A program made the position numbers and the translations under genes. A DNA stretch of 55,608 bases, from contig JAFLEF010000051.1 in the NCBI GenBank assembly GCA_017309115.1, positions 1-55,608 on the forward strand, written 5' to 3'. A model generated the notes under the pieces. The model did no database searches and was not told the origin of the DNA. It saw only the letters and a program-made list of their open reading frames with translations. Every line of letters begins with the position of its first letter. Position 1 is the first letter of the stretch. Origin of the DNA: Verrucomicrobiota bacterium. Lineage in GTDB: Bacteria > Verrucomicrobiota > Verrucomicrobiia > Limisphaerales > UBA9464. Of the stretch, positions 1 to 8,190 are shown one piece after another.

Positions 1-126
1 AGCTCGAGCCGAGCGCTCCAGTCCCGCCACCTGCGGGTGACTCACCAACTGGAGAGCCGGATGCGGGAGATCCGCACGTCCGGTTCGGAGGGAGGGGTGG
101 GGTCAATCCCCCATTCCTACCTCTAT
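1..126 (+). mobile_element. Group II intron, 3' end (end of domain IV, domains V and VI)
   Basis: The left edge of the window carries the 3' end of a bacterial group II intron. Domain V (54-86) is directly recognisable. After a short linker, a G-rich arm near 90-102 pairs with a C-rich arm near 107-117 to form domain VI. An unpaired A at 119 lies seven bases before a CTCTAT end at 126, which fits the branch-point adenosine and a 3' splice site ending in AT. The intron-encoded reverse transcriptase would lie upstream, outside the window. The 3' exon should begin at about 127. The exact boundary and the intron class are inferred. Confidence 0.85.
54..86 (+). ncRNA. Group II intron domain V hairpin
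   Basis: GAGCCGGA (54-61) pairs with TCCGGTTC (79-86). After a two-base internal bulge (CG, 77-78), GCGG (63-66) pairs with CCGC (72-75) around a GAGA-type loop. This is the catalytic domain V signature of bacterial group II introns, including the AGC-type lower stem. One G-T wobble is present in the lower stem. Confidence 0.88.
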
Positions 127-232
127 ATAGGCTTCCCGCTTACCTCTCAGCCCTCAGCTGTTTTCTCGCCGCCGGAGCGCGGTCACCGGTTTGTGATTTG
201 TGACGGCGGGACGTTTCGGTAGCGTGACCGCG

Positions 233-1810
233 ATGCGTGCGCTGGCGTTGTACCGATTCCGTTCGTGGGGATGGTTGATCGTCGTCCTGAGCTTGGGTCG
301 GCTTCAGGCCGAGGTGGCGAGTGGAACCGTCTTCGAGGACCGCAATGGCAATGGAGTTCGGGACAAGGGGGAACCCGGATTGCGCGGGGTGCGCGTCTCC
401 AACGGACTCGAATTCGTTTCAACGGATCGCGCGGGTCACTGGGAGTTGCCCGTGTTGGACGGGCCGGAGACCACCTTCTTCGTTATCAAGCCTCGGGGAT
501 TCACCCCGCCGCTTTCGGAACAGCAGCTGCCTCGGATCTCCTATAGTCATAAACCAGCCGGCTCGCCGAACCTCAAGTTTCCCGGCTTGCCCGCCACCGG
601 TCCCTTGCCCGCGTCCATTGATTTTCCTTTGCGCCGTCAGCGCGAACCCGACGCGTTTCAAGCCATCTTCTTTGGCGATACCCAGCCCCGGGATGTTCGG
701 GAAGTGAACTACTTCAAGCGCGACATTGTGGAGGAGTTGATCGGGCAAACCAACGCCCAGTTCGGCGTCACCCTGGGCGACATCGTCTTCGACAATCTCG
801 GGGTGATGGAACCGCATAATGCCGCGGTGGCGTTGATTGGCATTCCCTGGTGGAACGTGATTGGCAATCACGACGTCAATGCCGATGCGCCCACGGCCAC
901 GGATTTCGAAGACACTTACAATCGGGTGTACGGGCCGAGTTACTTCTCTTTCGACTACGGCCCGGTTCATTTCATTTCGCTCAACAACATCGAGTTTGTA
1001 CCCCCGGCCGAGCGCGGCACCAATTCGTCCACCTGGCGCTCGGGAATCGACGCTCAGCAATTGGCTTGGCTCAGAAACGATCTCGCCCTCGTTCCCCGAA
1101 AACAGCTCGTCCTCCTGATGATGCATGTGCCGATCTACAGCATGCACAACCGGGAGGCGGTTTACCGCCTGATTGAAGATCGCCCCTATTGCCTGAGCAT
1201 CGCGGGGCACACCCATTGGACGGCGCACCGCTTCCTGCGGCGGGAAGATGGTTGGATGGGGCCGGAACCGCATCATCACATCGTGAATGTGACCGCTTGT
1301 GGCAGTTGGTGGACGGGTCAGCCGGATGAGTCCGGAATCCCGCATGCCACCATGGCCTGCGGAGCACCCAACGGTTACTCTGTTCTGACGTTTCGTGATC
1401 GGGGCGTGACCGTAGATTTCAAGGCGGCGCGACGACCGGCCAGTTACCAGATGAATGTGGAGATGCCGGACGCAGTGGCTTTCGCCCAAACGGGGACCAC
1501 GCCGATTTACGTGAACGTGTTCAATGGCGCCGAGAACTCCCGGGTGGAGATGCGGATGAACAATCGCGGTCCCTGGGTGACTTTGGAGCGGGTGATCGAG
1601 GAGGATCCGGGCTTCCAGAAAACCCGGCTGCGGGAAGGTACCAATGCGGTGGCGCCTTTCCGGAATTTGCCCAATCCCGTCAAGAGTCAGCATCTCTGGA
1701 AGGGCTTCCTGCCGGCGAACCTTCCGGTAGGAACTCACTATGTCTGCATTCAAGCGCGGGACGTCAACGGAACCCTCCACCCCTCCATGCGGGCCGTGAC
1801 TGTGGAGTAA
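233..1810 (+). CDS. Secreted calcineurin-like metallophosphoesterase
   Basis: A 525-residue protein. An N-terminal signal peptide (roughly residues 1-27, ending near LQAE) is followed by an SdrD-B-like module (DRNGNGVRDKGEPG, a calcium-binding-type loop). A calcineurin-like phosphoesterase domain comes next, with the metal-binding motifs FFGDTQ, TLGDIVFDN, GNHD, MHVPI and AGHTHWT. The C-terminal part is a beta-rich domain of the kind seen in bacterial calcineurin-like proteins. It probably hydrolyses phosphate esters outside the cytoplasm; the substrate is unknown. The ATG at 233 is preferred to the upstream GTG at 200 because it places a positively charged residue stretch just ahead of the hydrophobic core. 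It converges with the S9 peptidase, leaving 13 bp between stop codons. Confidence 0.85.
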   Translation: MRALALYRFRSWGWLIVVLSLGRLQAEVASGTVFEDRNGNGVRDKGEPGLRGVRVSNGLEFVSTDRAGHWELPVLDGPETTFFVIKPRGFTPPLSEQQLPRISYSHKPAGSPNLKFPGLPATGPLPASIDFPLRRQREPDAFQAIFFGDTQPRDVREVNYFKRDIVEELIGQTNAQFGVTLGDIVFDNLGVMEPHNAAVALIGIPWWNVIGNHDVNADAPTATDFEDTYNRVYGPSYFSFDYGPVHFISLNNIEFVPPAERGTNSSTWRSGIDAQQLAWLRNDLALVPRKQLVLLMMHVPIYSMHNREAVYRLIEDRPYCLSIAGHTHWTAHRFLRREDGWMGPEPHHHIVNVTACGSWWTGQPDESGIPHATMACGAPNGYSVLTFRDRGVTVDFKAARRPASYQMNVEMPDAVAFAQTGTTPIYVNVFNGAENSRVEMRMNNRGPWVTLERVIEEDPGFQKTRLREGTNAVAPFRNLPNPVKSQHLWKGFLPANLPVGTHYVCIQARDVNGTLHPSMRAVTVE

Positions 1811-1823
1811 GTCGTGCGGGAGA

Positions 1824-3884
1824 TCAGCGCCCGCCACCCGGCGCGTAGCGGGCGAGCCAGGCGAAGAACTCTTCGAACCACAGCTTGGAATCCTGCGGCT
1901 TGAGGATCCAATGGTTTTGGTTCGGGAAGTAGAGCAGTCGGGCGGGGACGCCGAGAACCTTGAGTGTGTTGTAGTACTGGAAGCCCTGCGTGACCGGGAC
2001 CCGATAGTCCAACTCCCCATGAATCACCAGGGTGGGGGTCTTGAAGTTCTTGGCATAGGTGAGGGGCGACTGCTGATCGAGCAGTTGTGGATCCTCCCAA
2101 GGAAAAGCCCCCAAGACGACGTTGAGGGTGTCCGGGAAGTCGGAGGCCATCATGGCCGGCCAGTCGTAGACCAAGGCGTGGCAGACATGGGCCCGATAGC
2201 GGTCGGTATGGCCATTGAGCCAGGCCATCATGTATCCGCCAAAGCTCCCGCCCGCCGCGGTCAGTCGCTGGGGGTCGATATAGCCGGATTTCAACAGGGC
2301 GTCGGTGGCGCCTTCCACGTCGGCCAATTCCTTTTCGCCATAGCGTTTCAGACTGGCTTCCACGAAGTCCTGACCAAATCCGGTGGAGCCGTGAAAATTC
2401 ACGCCGACGACCACGTATCCCTGGGCGGCGAATACCTGCGGGTTCCATCGGAAATGAAACTCATCCCGCCAGGCACCATGCGGCCCACCATGGACCATCT
2501 GCAAAAGCGGCCATTTCAGGGCGGGATTGAAGTTGGGCGGATAAACGACCCAGGATTGCACGGGACGGCTGTTCCAGCCCGGGAAGTTGGTCGTGATCGC
2601 CAATCCCAGATTCCAGTCGGCGGTCAGTTTGGCATTAAAGGCCTCGATTGGGCGAATCTCGGTACCGGCGGTGGTCGCAGCGAAGACTCGGGGAACCTCC
2701 GTCAAGGTCGAGCGGACGAAGGCGAGAGTCTGGCCTCGCTCACTGAGCGCGAACCCGCCCACGGTGCCGCCTTCCACCATTAACTTCGGTGCCAGTTCGT
2801 CCACTCCTAGTGACCAGAGCGGATTTCGCGCCCGATCTTCGGCAGTGAACCACAAGCGTCGGCTGTCGGGAGCCCAGGTCAGATCGGCCGGAGAAAAGTC
2901 CCAGTTGCCGGCGAGGGTTTGGACCGTTCCGCTGGTTCGATCCCGCAACGTGATGCGTTTGCGGTCGGCATAGAATCCGGGCTTCTCCGTGCGCAGCCAG
3001 GCCAGGGTCCGTCCATCGGGCGAGTAGCGGGGATCGGTATCGTCGGCGGGATTGTTGGTGGTGAGATTGCGAGCGGTTTGGTCCCGGAGGTTCCAGGTGA
3101 GAATGTCCGCGTTGGAGTTCAGTCCGGATACGGCGGCGCTGTCGGCCACGAAGGCCAATTCCTGTTCGTCCGGAGCCAGGTCGTAGAAGTCGGCCGATAG
3201 TCCCGGGGAAGTATCGAAGCGCCAGAGTGACCAGGGAGATCCCGACATGAGATCGGTCACCGTTCCTGAGATCAGATCGACAGCATGTACATGGGCGACC
3301 CGGCCATCGGTCAGCCAGTGATCCCAGTAGCGGTATCCGAGGTCATCAATGATGACACCTTTGGATTTGGCGGCGGCTCGTTCCTTGAGGCGTTGGGCAT
3401 TTTCCTCCGGAGTCTTGAGGTCTGGCCACACCCAGGAAATGAAGGCGAGACGCTGGCTTTTCGGAAACCAGCGCAGGCCGGAGGCGCCGGTAGCCAGTTG
3501 GGTGAGTCGCCGGGCTTCCCCTCCCGTGGGCGAAATCAAATAGACTTGAGTGGCTTCGTCGCCGTCGCGTTGGGCTGTGAAGGCGATCCATTGGCCATCG
3601 GGCGACCACGTGGCGTCCCCCTCGCGGGAGGAATGTTGAGTGAGTTGCCGGGGGGCGGCCCCTTGCGAGTCGAGAACCCACAGGTCTCCGGCGCTGGAGT
3701 TTTCGTCCAGATTATATGACGTCAGACTGATCACGGCCTGGCGACCATCGGGCGACAGGGACGGTCCACTGACCCGCTGAACGGCCCACAGGTCGGTGAC
3801 GGTTAGGGGGTGAGTTTGCGCGGAAACGCGAACCAGCAGCAGGCAAACGCCGGCAGTTCGCATGAGCGGTGAAGGCAGCGCCAT
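1824..3884 (-). CDS. Secreted S9 family peptidase (acylaminoacyl-peptidase / DPP IV-like)
   Basis: A 686-residue protein with a signal peptide (cleavage near VSAQ), an N-terminal seven-bladed-propeller region rich in WSPDG/YSPDG repeats, and a C-terminal alpha/beta-hydrolase domain. The catalytic serine is in GGSFGGYM, the aspartate in GELDYRVP and the histidine in NQNHWI, as in prolyl oligopeptidase family S9. It probably cleaves peptides in the periplasm. The open frame runs further upstream to 4523, but the ATG at 3884 (alternative 3863) gives a proper signal peptide, and the extension overlaps the divergent kinase gene. Confidence 0.9.
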   Translation of the reverse strand: MALPSPLMRTAGVCLLLVRVSAQTHPLTVTDLWAVQRVSGPSLSPDGRQAVISLTSYNLDENSSAGDLWVLDSQGAAPRQLTQHSSREGDATWSPDGQWIAFTAQRDGDEATQVYLISPTGGEARRLTQLATGASGLRWFPKSQRLAFISWVWPDLKTPEENAQRLKERAAAKSKGVIIDDLGYRYWDHWLTDGRVAHVHAVDLISGTVTDLMSGSPWSLWRFDTSPGLSADFYDLAPDEQELAFVADSAAVSGLNSNADILTWNLRDQTARNLTTNNPADDTDPRYSPDGRTLAWLRTEKPGFYADRKRITLRDRTSGTVQTLAGNWDFSPADLTWAPDSRRLWFTAEDRARNPLWSLGVDELAPKLMVEGGTVGGFALSERGQTLAFVRSTLTEVPRVFAATTAGTEIRPIEAFNAKLTADWNLGLAITTNFPGWNSRPVQSWVVYPPNFNPALKWPLLQMVHGGPHGAWRDEFHFRWNPQVFAAQGYVVVGVNFHGSTGFGQDFVEASLKRYGEKELADVEGATDALLKSGYIDPQRLTAAGGSFGGYMMAWLNGHTDRYRAHVCHALVYDWPAMMASDFPDTLNVVLGAFPWEDPQLLDQQSPLTYAKNFKTPTLVIHGELDYRVPVTQGFQYYNTLKVLGVPARLLYFPNQNHWILKPQDSKLWFEEFFAWLARYAPGGGR

Positions 3885-4049
3885 GCGGTGAACCTTGCCG
3901 TCGAGACCGGGGACAATCCACGGCAAAACCGGGCTGATTGCCCCTCGTCGGGACGGCTGTTGGAGGGCGGTGTCCCGGGGATGCCCTGACTGGGGGATCC
4001 GTAGATTCCCCTTTGTATTCCGACGTTCCGTTCCTAGTTTGTCGCGGCC
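3885..4049. promoter_or_regulatory. Divergent intergenic region with hairpin
   Basis: This 165-bp spacer separates the S9 peptidase (reverse) from the kinase pair (forward), so it should hold promoters for both. An 8-bp stem (GGGGGATC at 3992-3999, loop CGTA, GATTCCCC at 4004-4011, one G-T pair) lies about 40 bp before the kinase start. It could be a 5' leader hairpin. No clear -35/-10 pair was found. Confidence 0.4.
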
Positions 4050-4739
4050 ATGAATCGCACCTTCGCCGAACTGGGATTTCCCGGACGGCTGATTGCCGTC
4101 GAGGGTCTCGACGGCTCCGGCAAGTCCACGCAGGTGCACCTGCTGATGAAGTGGCTCGAGCAGCAGGGGTGCAAAGTGTTCTTCTCGGAGTGGAACTCGT
4201 CGGCTTTGGTGAAGAGTGCCACGAGCCGGGGCAAGAAGGAGAATCTGCTCACCCCGACGACGTTCAGCCTCATTCACGCGACCGACTTTGCGGACCGTTA
4301 CGAGCGTCAACTCGTACCGTTGCTGCGGGCGGGTTATTTGGTGTTGTGCGATCGCTACATCTTTACCGCCTTTGCCCGGGACGTGGTCCGGGGTGTGCCT
4401 CCCGACTGGGTTCGCGGTGTGTACAGCTACGCGGCTCTGCCGGACCTGACCTTTTTCTTCAAAGCTCGTTTGGAGGTGTCGCTGACCCGCATTCTCGACA
4501 ACCGACCGGTGCTGAAGTTCCACGAGGCGGGGATGGATCTGAACCTTTCGCCGGATCCGTACGAGAGTTTCCGGCTGTTTCAGGGACGTATTTTCGAGCA
4601 GTACTTGGCGATGAGCACGGAGTTTAAGTTCGTGATCATTGATGCCAACGAACGCATTGAGGCGCAGCAGGACGTCGTTCGTCGGCTCCTGTCGTCCAAG
4701 ATCAAGTTGAACGATTTTCTTGCTCCTACCGCGACCTGA
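4050..4739 (+). CDS. Thymidylate kinase-like P-loop kinase (first of a tandem pair)
   Basis: A 229-residue cytoplasmic protein of the thymidylate kinase fold. The P-loop GLDGSGKST spans residues 19-27 with the usual Lys at 25, and the DRY motif LCDRYIF matches the family's DR[YF/H] motif. The REPGGT substrate motif of bona fide dTMP kinases is absent; the equivalent stretch reads SEWNSSALVK. Its job may therefore be dTMP phosphorylation or phosphorylation of another nucleotide or small molecule. The next gene starts 2 bp after its stop and encodes a paralogue, so the two are surely co-transcribed and may form a heteromer. Confidence 0.8.
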   Translation: MNRTFAELGFPGRLIAVEGLDGSGKSTQVHLLMKWLEQQGCKVFFSEWNSSALVKSATSRGKKENLLTPTTFSLIHATDFADRYERQLVPLLRAGYLVLCDRYIFTAFARDVVRGVPPDWVRGVYSYAALPDLTFFFKARLEVSLTRILDNRPVLKFHEAGMDLNLSPDPYESFRLFQGRIFEQYLAMSTEFKFVIIDANERIEAQQDVVRRLLSSKIKLNDFLAPTAT

Positions 4740-4741
4740 CC

Positions 4742-5500
4742 ATGCCTACCCGGACGCCCCGCACCACTTCACCTGCCCGGACCAGTACCCGGGTTCTGGT
4801 GCCCGAGATCACGCCGAAGAAGTTTTTCGGGCGTGGTCTGCCGGGAGTGGACCTGGAAAAGCTGAATGGCAAACTCATCGTCATTGAGGGCGCGGACGGA
4901 TCAGGCCGGTCGACCCAGATTTCGCAGTTGGTCGAGTGGCTGGAGGGCACGGGGCACGCCACACTTCAGGTTGGACTGAAGCGGTCCACATTGGTCAGCG
5001 AGCAACTTGAGGAAGCCCAACAGGGCAATATTTTGTCCCGGACCACGCTGTCCCTGTTTTACGCCACGGATTTTGCCGACCAGTTGGAGCACTCAATTCT
5101 GCCAGCGCTCCGGGCGGGGGTCGTGGTTTTGGCCGATCGATACATTTACACGCTTATGGCCCGCGATCTGGTGCGCGGCATGGATGAAGGCTGGCTCCGT
5201 AATTTGTATGGAATTGCGCTGATTCCCGATGCGGTTTTCTACCTGGAAGTGTCGCCGGAACAGCTGGTCCAGCGGGTGTTTGCCAAGAATCAGGCACTGG
5301 ACTTTTGGGAAAGCGGCATGGATCTCGGGTTGTCCCGGGATATGTTCGATAGCTTTCTGAAGTATCAGGCGGCGATGCGGGACACCTTTCGGCGACTCCA
5401 GACAGTTTACAATTTCCCGATCATCAGCGGCGAACGGTCGCCGACCTCGATCAACGAGGAACTTCGGAAACGGATCAATCAGGTGTTAGCGGGAGTCTGA
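4742..5500 (+). CDS. Thymidylate kinase-like protein with Arg in the P-loop (second of a tandem pair)
   Basis: A 252-residue paralogue of the preceding kinase with a basic N-terminal extension of about 40 residues. The P-loop reads GADGSGRST, so the lysine that normally contacts ATP phosphates is Arg56. The DRY motif (LADRYIY) is kept and, as in the first copy, there is no REPGGT motif. The ATG at 4742 follows the previous stop by two bases, so translation is probably coupled. It may be a low-activity or regulatory partner of the first kinase, or a true enzyme using Arg; the sequence cannot decide. Its 3' end overlaps the convergent TfoX-like gene by 15 bp. Confidence 0.8.
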   Translation: MPTRTPRTTSPARTSTRVLVPEITPKKFFGRGLPGVDLEKLNGKLIVIEGADGSGRSTQISQLVEWLEGTGHATLQVGLKRSTLVSEQLEEAQQGNILSRTTLSLFYATDFADQLEHSILPALRAGVVVLADRYIYTLMARDLVRGMDEGWLRNLYGIALIPDAVFYLEVSPEQLVQRVFAKNQALDFWESGMDLGLSRDMFDSFLKYQAAMRDTFRRLQTVYNFPIISGERSPTSINEELRKRINQVLAGV

Positions 5501-5896
5501 TTTGAGTGGGGATTTAGAGTGGCGGACCGAGGTTTGGTTCGTGGCTTCGTTCAAGGCTTTGGCCATCCAGAGCGGCAGTTGGGCAAGGTCCTCGAGGATA
5601 TCGGCCGGCACTTGGTGGTACCCCATGGGTTTGGAATCTGGCCCGAACGGTTGGAATGCGGGGGCGTTTCGTTGCTCGAAGTCCTTTCGATTGCCGTCGC
5701 CGGTTTTGAAATAGAGTGTGTCGTTGTCGATCAGGGCGAAGAAACGGCCGCTAGAATACAGCCCGATTCCCCCGAACATGCGTTTCCAGTTAACAGGCTG
5801 GACGCGGCTCAGTTGGTCCACCACGTAGTCTCGATAGGTGTCTCGAACGGCCATGGAATCTTCGGGAAGATTCACCACCGTAGTCCCCACTGTCAC
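5486..5896 (-). CDS. TfoX N-terminal domain protein
   Basis: A 136-residue protein matching the TfoX/Sxy N-terminal domain, with the hallmark stretch MFGGIGLYSSGRFFALI followed by DTLYFKTGDGN. In proteobacteria TfoX/Sxy regulates competence, but stand-alone N-terminal domain proteins are widespread and mostly uncharacterised. The GTG start at 5896 overlaps the TGA of the upstream small membrane gene (GTGA), suggesting translational coupling. An ATG at 5854 is an alternative start. It is the last gene of the moaC operon and overlaps the convergent kinase gene tail-to-tail. Confidence 0.8.
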   Translation of the reverse strand: MTVGTTVVNLPEDSMAVRDTYRDYVVDQLSRVQPVNWKRMFGGIGLYSSGRFFALIDNDTLYFKTGDGNRKDFEQRNAPAFQPFGPDSKPMGYHQVPADILEDLAQLPLWMAKALNEATNQTSVRHSKSPLKSDSR

Positions 5897-6111
5897 GCTC
5901 CCGAATCAGTGGAATCAGTCGTGCCGGGGGAAGAATCCGGGGACGCTGATGGGGCTGAGCCAGGGTTGAAATCGGTGGCGACCCAGTTCCGGCCATTGTG
6001 TTCGGATGCGGAGTCCGGTTGGTTGGACGTCTGCGGTCCGTAGATCCTCCAGACCGCAAAACCCACACACGCCAGAATTCCTCCCAGGCCCAGCAGAAGA
6101 ATCAACGTCAT
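5893..6111 (-). CDS. Small single-pass membrane protein (unknown)
   Basis: A 72-residue protein. Residues 1-25 form one hydrophobic helix (MTLILLLGLGGILACVGFAV), followed by a short, polar, Ser/Asp/Pro-rich tail. The ATG overlaps the moaC stop (ATGA) and its own stop overlaps the start of the TfoX-like gene (GTGA). These two junctions are the best evidence that it is a real gene. No family was recognised and no function is proposed. It may be secreted-anchored, with the polar tail on either side of the membrane. Confidence 0.65.
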   Translation of the reverse strand: MTLILLLGLGGILACVGFAVWRIYGPQTSNQPDSASEHNGRNWVATDFNPGSAPSASPDSSPGTTDSTDSGA

Positions 6112-6575
6112 GGTGCCGGAATCGGTTTCTTGGTTTTCGACAGAAGGCGAACCTCGCCAAGGCACATGGTTTTATCCACCGCCTTGCACATGTCGTAAAT
6201 GGTCAGCGCTGCCAAGGTTACGGCGGTCAGCGCCTCCATCTCCACTCCCGTTCCGGCGACAATTCTGGTGGTGGCCTGGATCTGGATACGATCCCGGCTC
6301 GGGGGAATGTTGAATTCTACTTCACAGTGGGTCAGTGCGAGCGGATGGCAGAGTGGAATGAGATCGCCCGTGCGTTTGGCAGCCATGATTCCGGCCAGTC
6401 GCGCCGTCGCGAGAACGTTGCCCTTGGCTACGGTGTTGGACTCGATGAGTTGCAGGGTGGTTTCGGCCAGCCGGATCTCGCCCGCAGCGATGGCTTCGCG
6501 AGCGAGCGCCGGTTTACCGGAGACATCCACCATACGGGCCTCACCGGAGTCGGTGAGGTGGGATAGTTGCGCCAT
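6108..6575 (-). CDS. moaC: Cyclic pyranopterin monophosphate synthase MoaC
   Basis: A 155-residue protein with the full MoaC signature: MVDVSGKP near the N-terminus, KGNVLATARLAGI, LIPLCHPL, and TGVEMEALTAV...YDMCKAVDK near the C-terminus, including the catalytic Asp and Lys. It converts the 3',8-cyclo-GTP product of MoaA into cyclic pyranopterin monophosphate, the first stable molybdopterin precursor. The ATG at 6575 matches family length; the frame continues upstream to 6686 without similarity. No other moa gene is in the window. It heads a three-gene operon with stop/start overlaps. Confidence 0.93.
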   Translation of the reverse strand: MAQLSHLTDSGEARMVDVSGKPALAREAIAAGEIRLAETTLQLIESNTVAKGNVLATARLAGIMAAKRTGDLIPLCHPLALTHCEVEFNIPPSRDRIQIQATTRIVAGTGVEMEALTAVTLAALTIYDMCKAVDKTMCLGEVRLLSKTKKPIPAP

Positions 6576-6702
6576 GGCGTCACCCTGGGAGACCGAGCGG
6601 ACTTGGCAAGTCGGAGGTGCGGGGGAGTCGCCTCCAGTGAGTTTCGTCCGGGCGCGGCTTGACGTGATGAATCCGGATTCGTTCACTGCGTCAGGTTCCC
6701 CG

Positions 6703-7392
6703 ATGAAACAGATTCGACTTCTTGGCGCCCAATTGCTGGTGGCGATGGTGGGCAGTATCTCCGCTCTGGCAGCGGAGGCTCCTTGGATTGTGTTGTTTGA
6801 TGGCAGTTCGACCGCCGCGTTCCGGGGTTATAAGCAGCCTGGATTTCCCGCCAAAGGATGGGAAGTGGTGGATGGTGCCTTGCACGTCAAAGCGGGCGGC
6901 GGTGCGGGCGACCTGGTGACGCGAGAGCAGTTCCGGGATTTCGAGTTGGAGTTTCAGTGGAAGGTCGCGCCCGGAGCCAACAGCGGCGTGATGTACCGGG
7001 TTTCGGAGGCCTATGACGCTCCTTGGAATACTGGACCGGAGTATCAGGTGCTGGATGACTCGCGTCATGCTGACGGCAAGAATCCCAAGACCAGTGCCGG
7101 TGCCCTCTATGCGTTGGTGGCGGCCAATTCCGCCAAATCTTTAAGGCCAGTCGGTGACTGGAATTCGGCCCGCATCGTCCTCCGTGGCTCGCAATTGGAG
7201 CACTGGTTGAATGGGCAGAAGGTGGTTGCCCTGGATCTTGCCTCACCCGCGGCGAAGGAGCTTATGGCCCAGTCCAAGTTCAAGTCCCTGCCCCGCTTCG
7301 CGCAGGAGGCCTCCGGCTACATTTGCTTCCAAGACCACGGCGACGATGTGTGGTTTCGAGACATTCGAATTCGAAAACTTGATCAACCATGA
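6703..7392 (+). CDS. Secreted 3-keto-disaccharide hydrolase-like protein (DUF1080)
   Basis: A 229-residue protein with a signal peptide ending near ALAAEA and one concanavalin-like beta-sandwich domain of the 3-keto-disaccharide hydrolase family (formerly DUF1080). Family landmarks include the opening WIVLFDGSSTAAFRG, the FELEFQWKVAPGANSGVMYRV core, HWLNGQKV and the final QDHGDDVWFRDIRIR. Such proteins hydrolyse 3-keto-glycosides or bind sugars in the periplasm. The ATG at 6703 gives a compact signal peptide; an in-frame ATG at 6667 is possible. The stop overlaps the start of a paralogue (ATGA at 7389-7392). Confidence 0.88.
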   Translation: MKQIRLLGAQLLVAMVGSISALAAEAPWIVLFDGSSTAAFRGYKQPGFPAKGWEVVDGALHVKAGGGAGDLVTREQFRDFELEFQWKVAPGANSGVMYRVSEAYDAPWNTGPEYQVLDDSRHADGKNPKTSAGALYALVAANSAKSLRPVGDWNSARIVLRGSQLEHWLNGQKVVALDLASPAAKELMAQSKFKSLPRFAQEASGYICFQDHGDDVWFRDIRIRKLDQP

Positions 7393-8105
7393 TCCAACTT
7401 CCGAACTGGCACCGACTCCTGGCCACGGCTGTTTTCACGGCAGCCGCGCTCTCCTGGGCGGCTGCCGAACCGAATCAACTAACCCCGGACGAGCGAAAGC
7501 AGGGCTGGATTCTCCTGTTTGACGGCCAGGGGACCGCGGGCTGGAGGGGGTTTGGCAAACCTGGATTTCCAGCGTCGGGTTGGAACGTGGTGGACGGGTG
7601 GCTGCATCATCAGCCCAAGGGGGGTGGAGGGGACATTATTACCCTCCAGACTTTCTCGGACTTCGAGTTGGTCTTCGACTGGAGGATTGCTCCGGGTGGC
7701 AACAGCGGGGTGAAGTATCTGATCGACGAAAAGCGGGGAGCACCGGTGGGGCATGAGTATCAGTTGATCGACGATGCGGCGCATCCCGATGCGGCGCACG
7801 GGCCGAAGCGGCAGACGGCGGCCTTGTACGATGCCTTGCCTCCGGTCCAGGCCGCTTCGAAGAAGGCGGGTGAAATCAATACCTCCCGCCTAGTGGTCCG
7901 AGGAAATCGGGTGGAGCACTGGTTGAATGGCGTTCTGGTGGTCGAGTACACCCTGGGTTCTCCGGAGCTCGCGCAGGCCAAAGCGGCCAGCAAATTCAAG
8001 GAGGAGAAACGCTGGGGCACGAAGTTTTCAACGCCCCTTCTGCTCCAAGATCACAGTGACGAAGTTTGGTTTCAGAACGTCAAGGTACGGGAGTTGACGC
8101 CCTGA
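7389..8105 (+). CDS. Secreted 3-keto-disaccharide hydrolase-like protein (DUF1080), second copy
   Basis: A 238-residue paralogue of the preceding protein with a signal peptide (cleavage near SWAAAE). It has the same DUF1080 beta-sandwich landmarks: ILLFDGQGTAGWRGF, FELVFDWRIAPGGNSGVKYL, HWLNGVLVVEY and LLQDHSDEVWFQNVKVREL. The start overlaps the upstream stop, so the pair is translationally coupled. The two copies have diverged well beyond the signal peptide, which suggests different sugar substrates rather than a recent duplication. Confidence 0.88.
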   Translation: MIQLPNWHRLLATAVFTAAALSWAAAEPNQLTPDERKQGWILLFDGQGTAGWRGFGKPGFPASGWNVVDGWLHHQPKGGGGDIITLQTFSDFELVFDWRIAPGGNSGVKYLIDEKRGAPVGHEYQLIDDAAHPDAAHGPKRQTAALYDALPPVQAASKKAGEINTSRLVVRGNRVEHWLNGVLVVEYTLGSPELAQAKAASKFKEEKRWGTKFSTPLLLQDHSDEVWFQNVKVRELTP

Positions 8106-8190
8106 GCGGAGCGCCAGCACCAACCGGTTTTTCTTGTTGGTGAACATTCCTCGCTTGGCGTGCGTCGACCCTGGCGACAACGTCCGGGAA

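Noticed and set aside
37-222. Open frame over the group II intron end
   Set aside because: It runs through the structural domain V/VI RNA and is not a protein gene.
419-2020. Long reverse-strand open frame (about 530 codons) opposite the metallophosphoesterase
   Set aside because: Its product is Arg/His/Pro-rich with no family resemblance, and the forward frame encodes clear phosphoesterase motifs. It is a GC-driven antisense shadow.
3992-4011. Hairpin before the kinase pair as an intrinsic terminator
   Set aside because: It is followed by only three T residues and no forward gene ends nearby, so it is more likely a leader structure.
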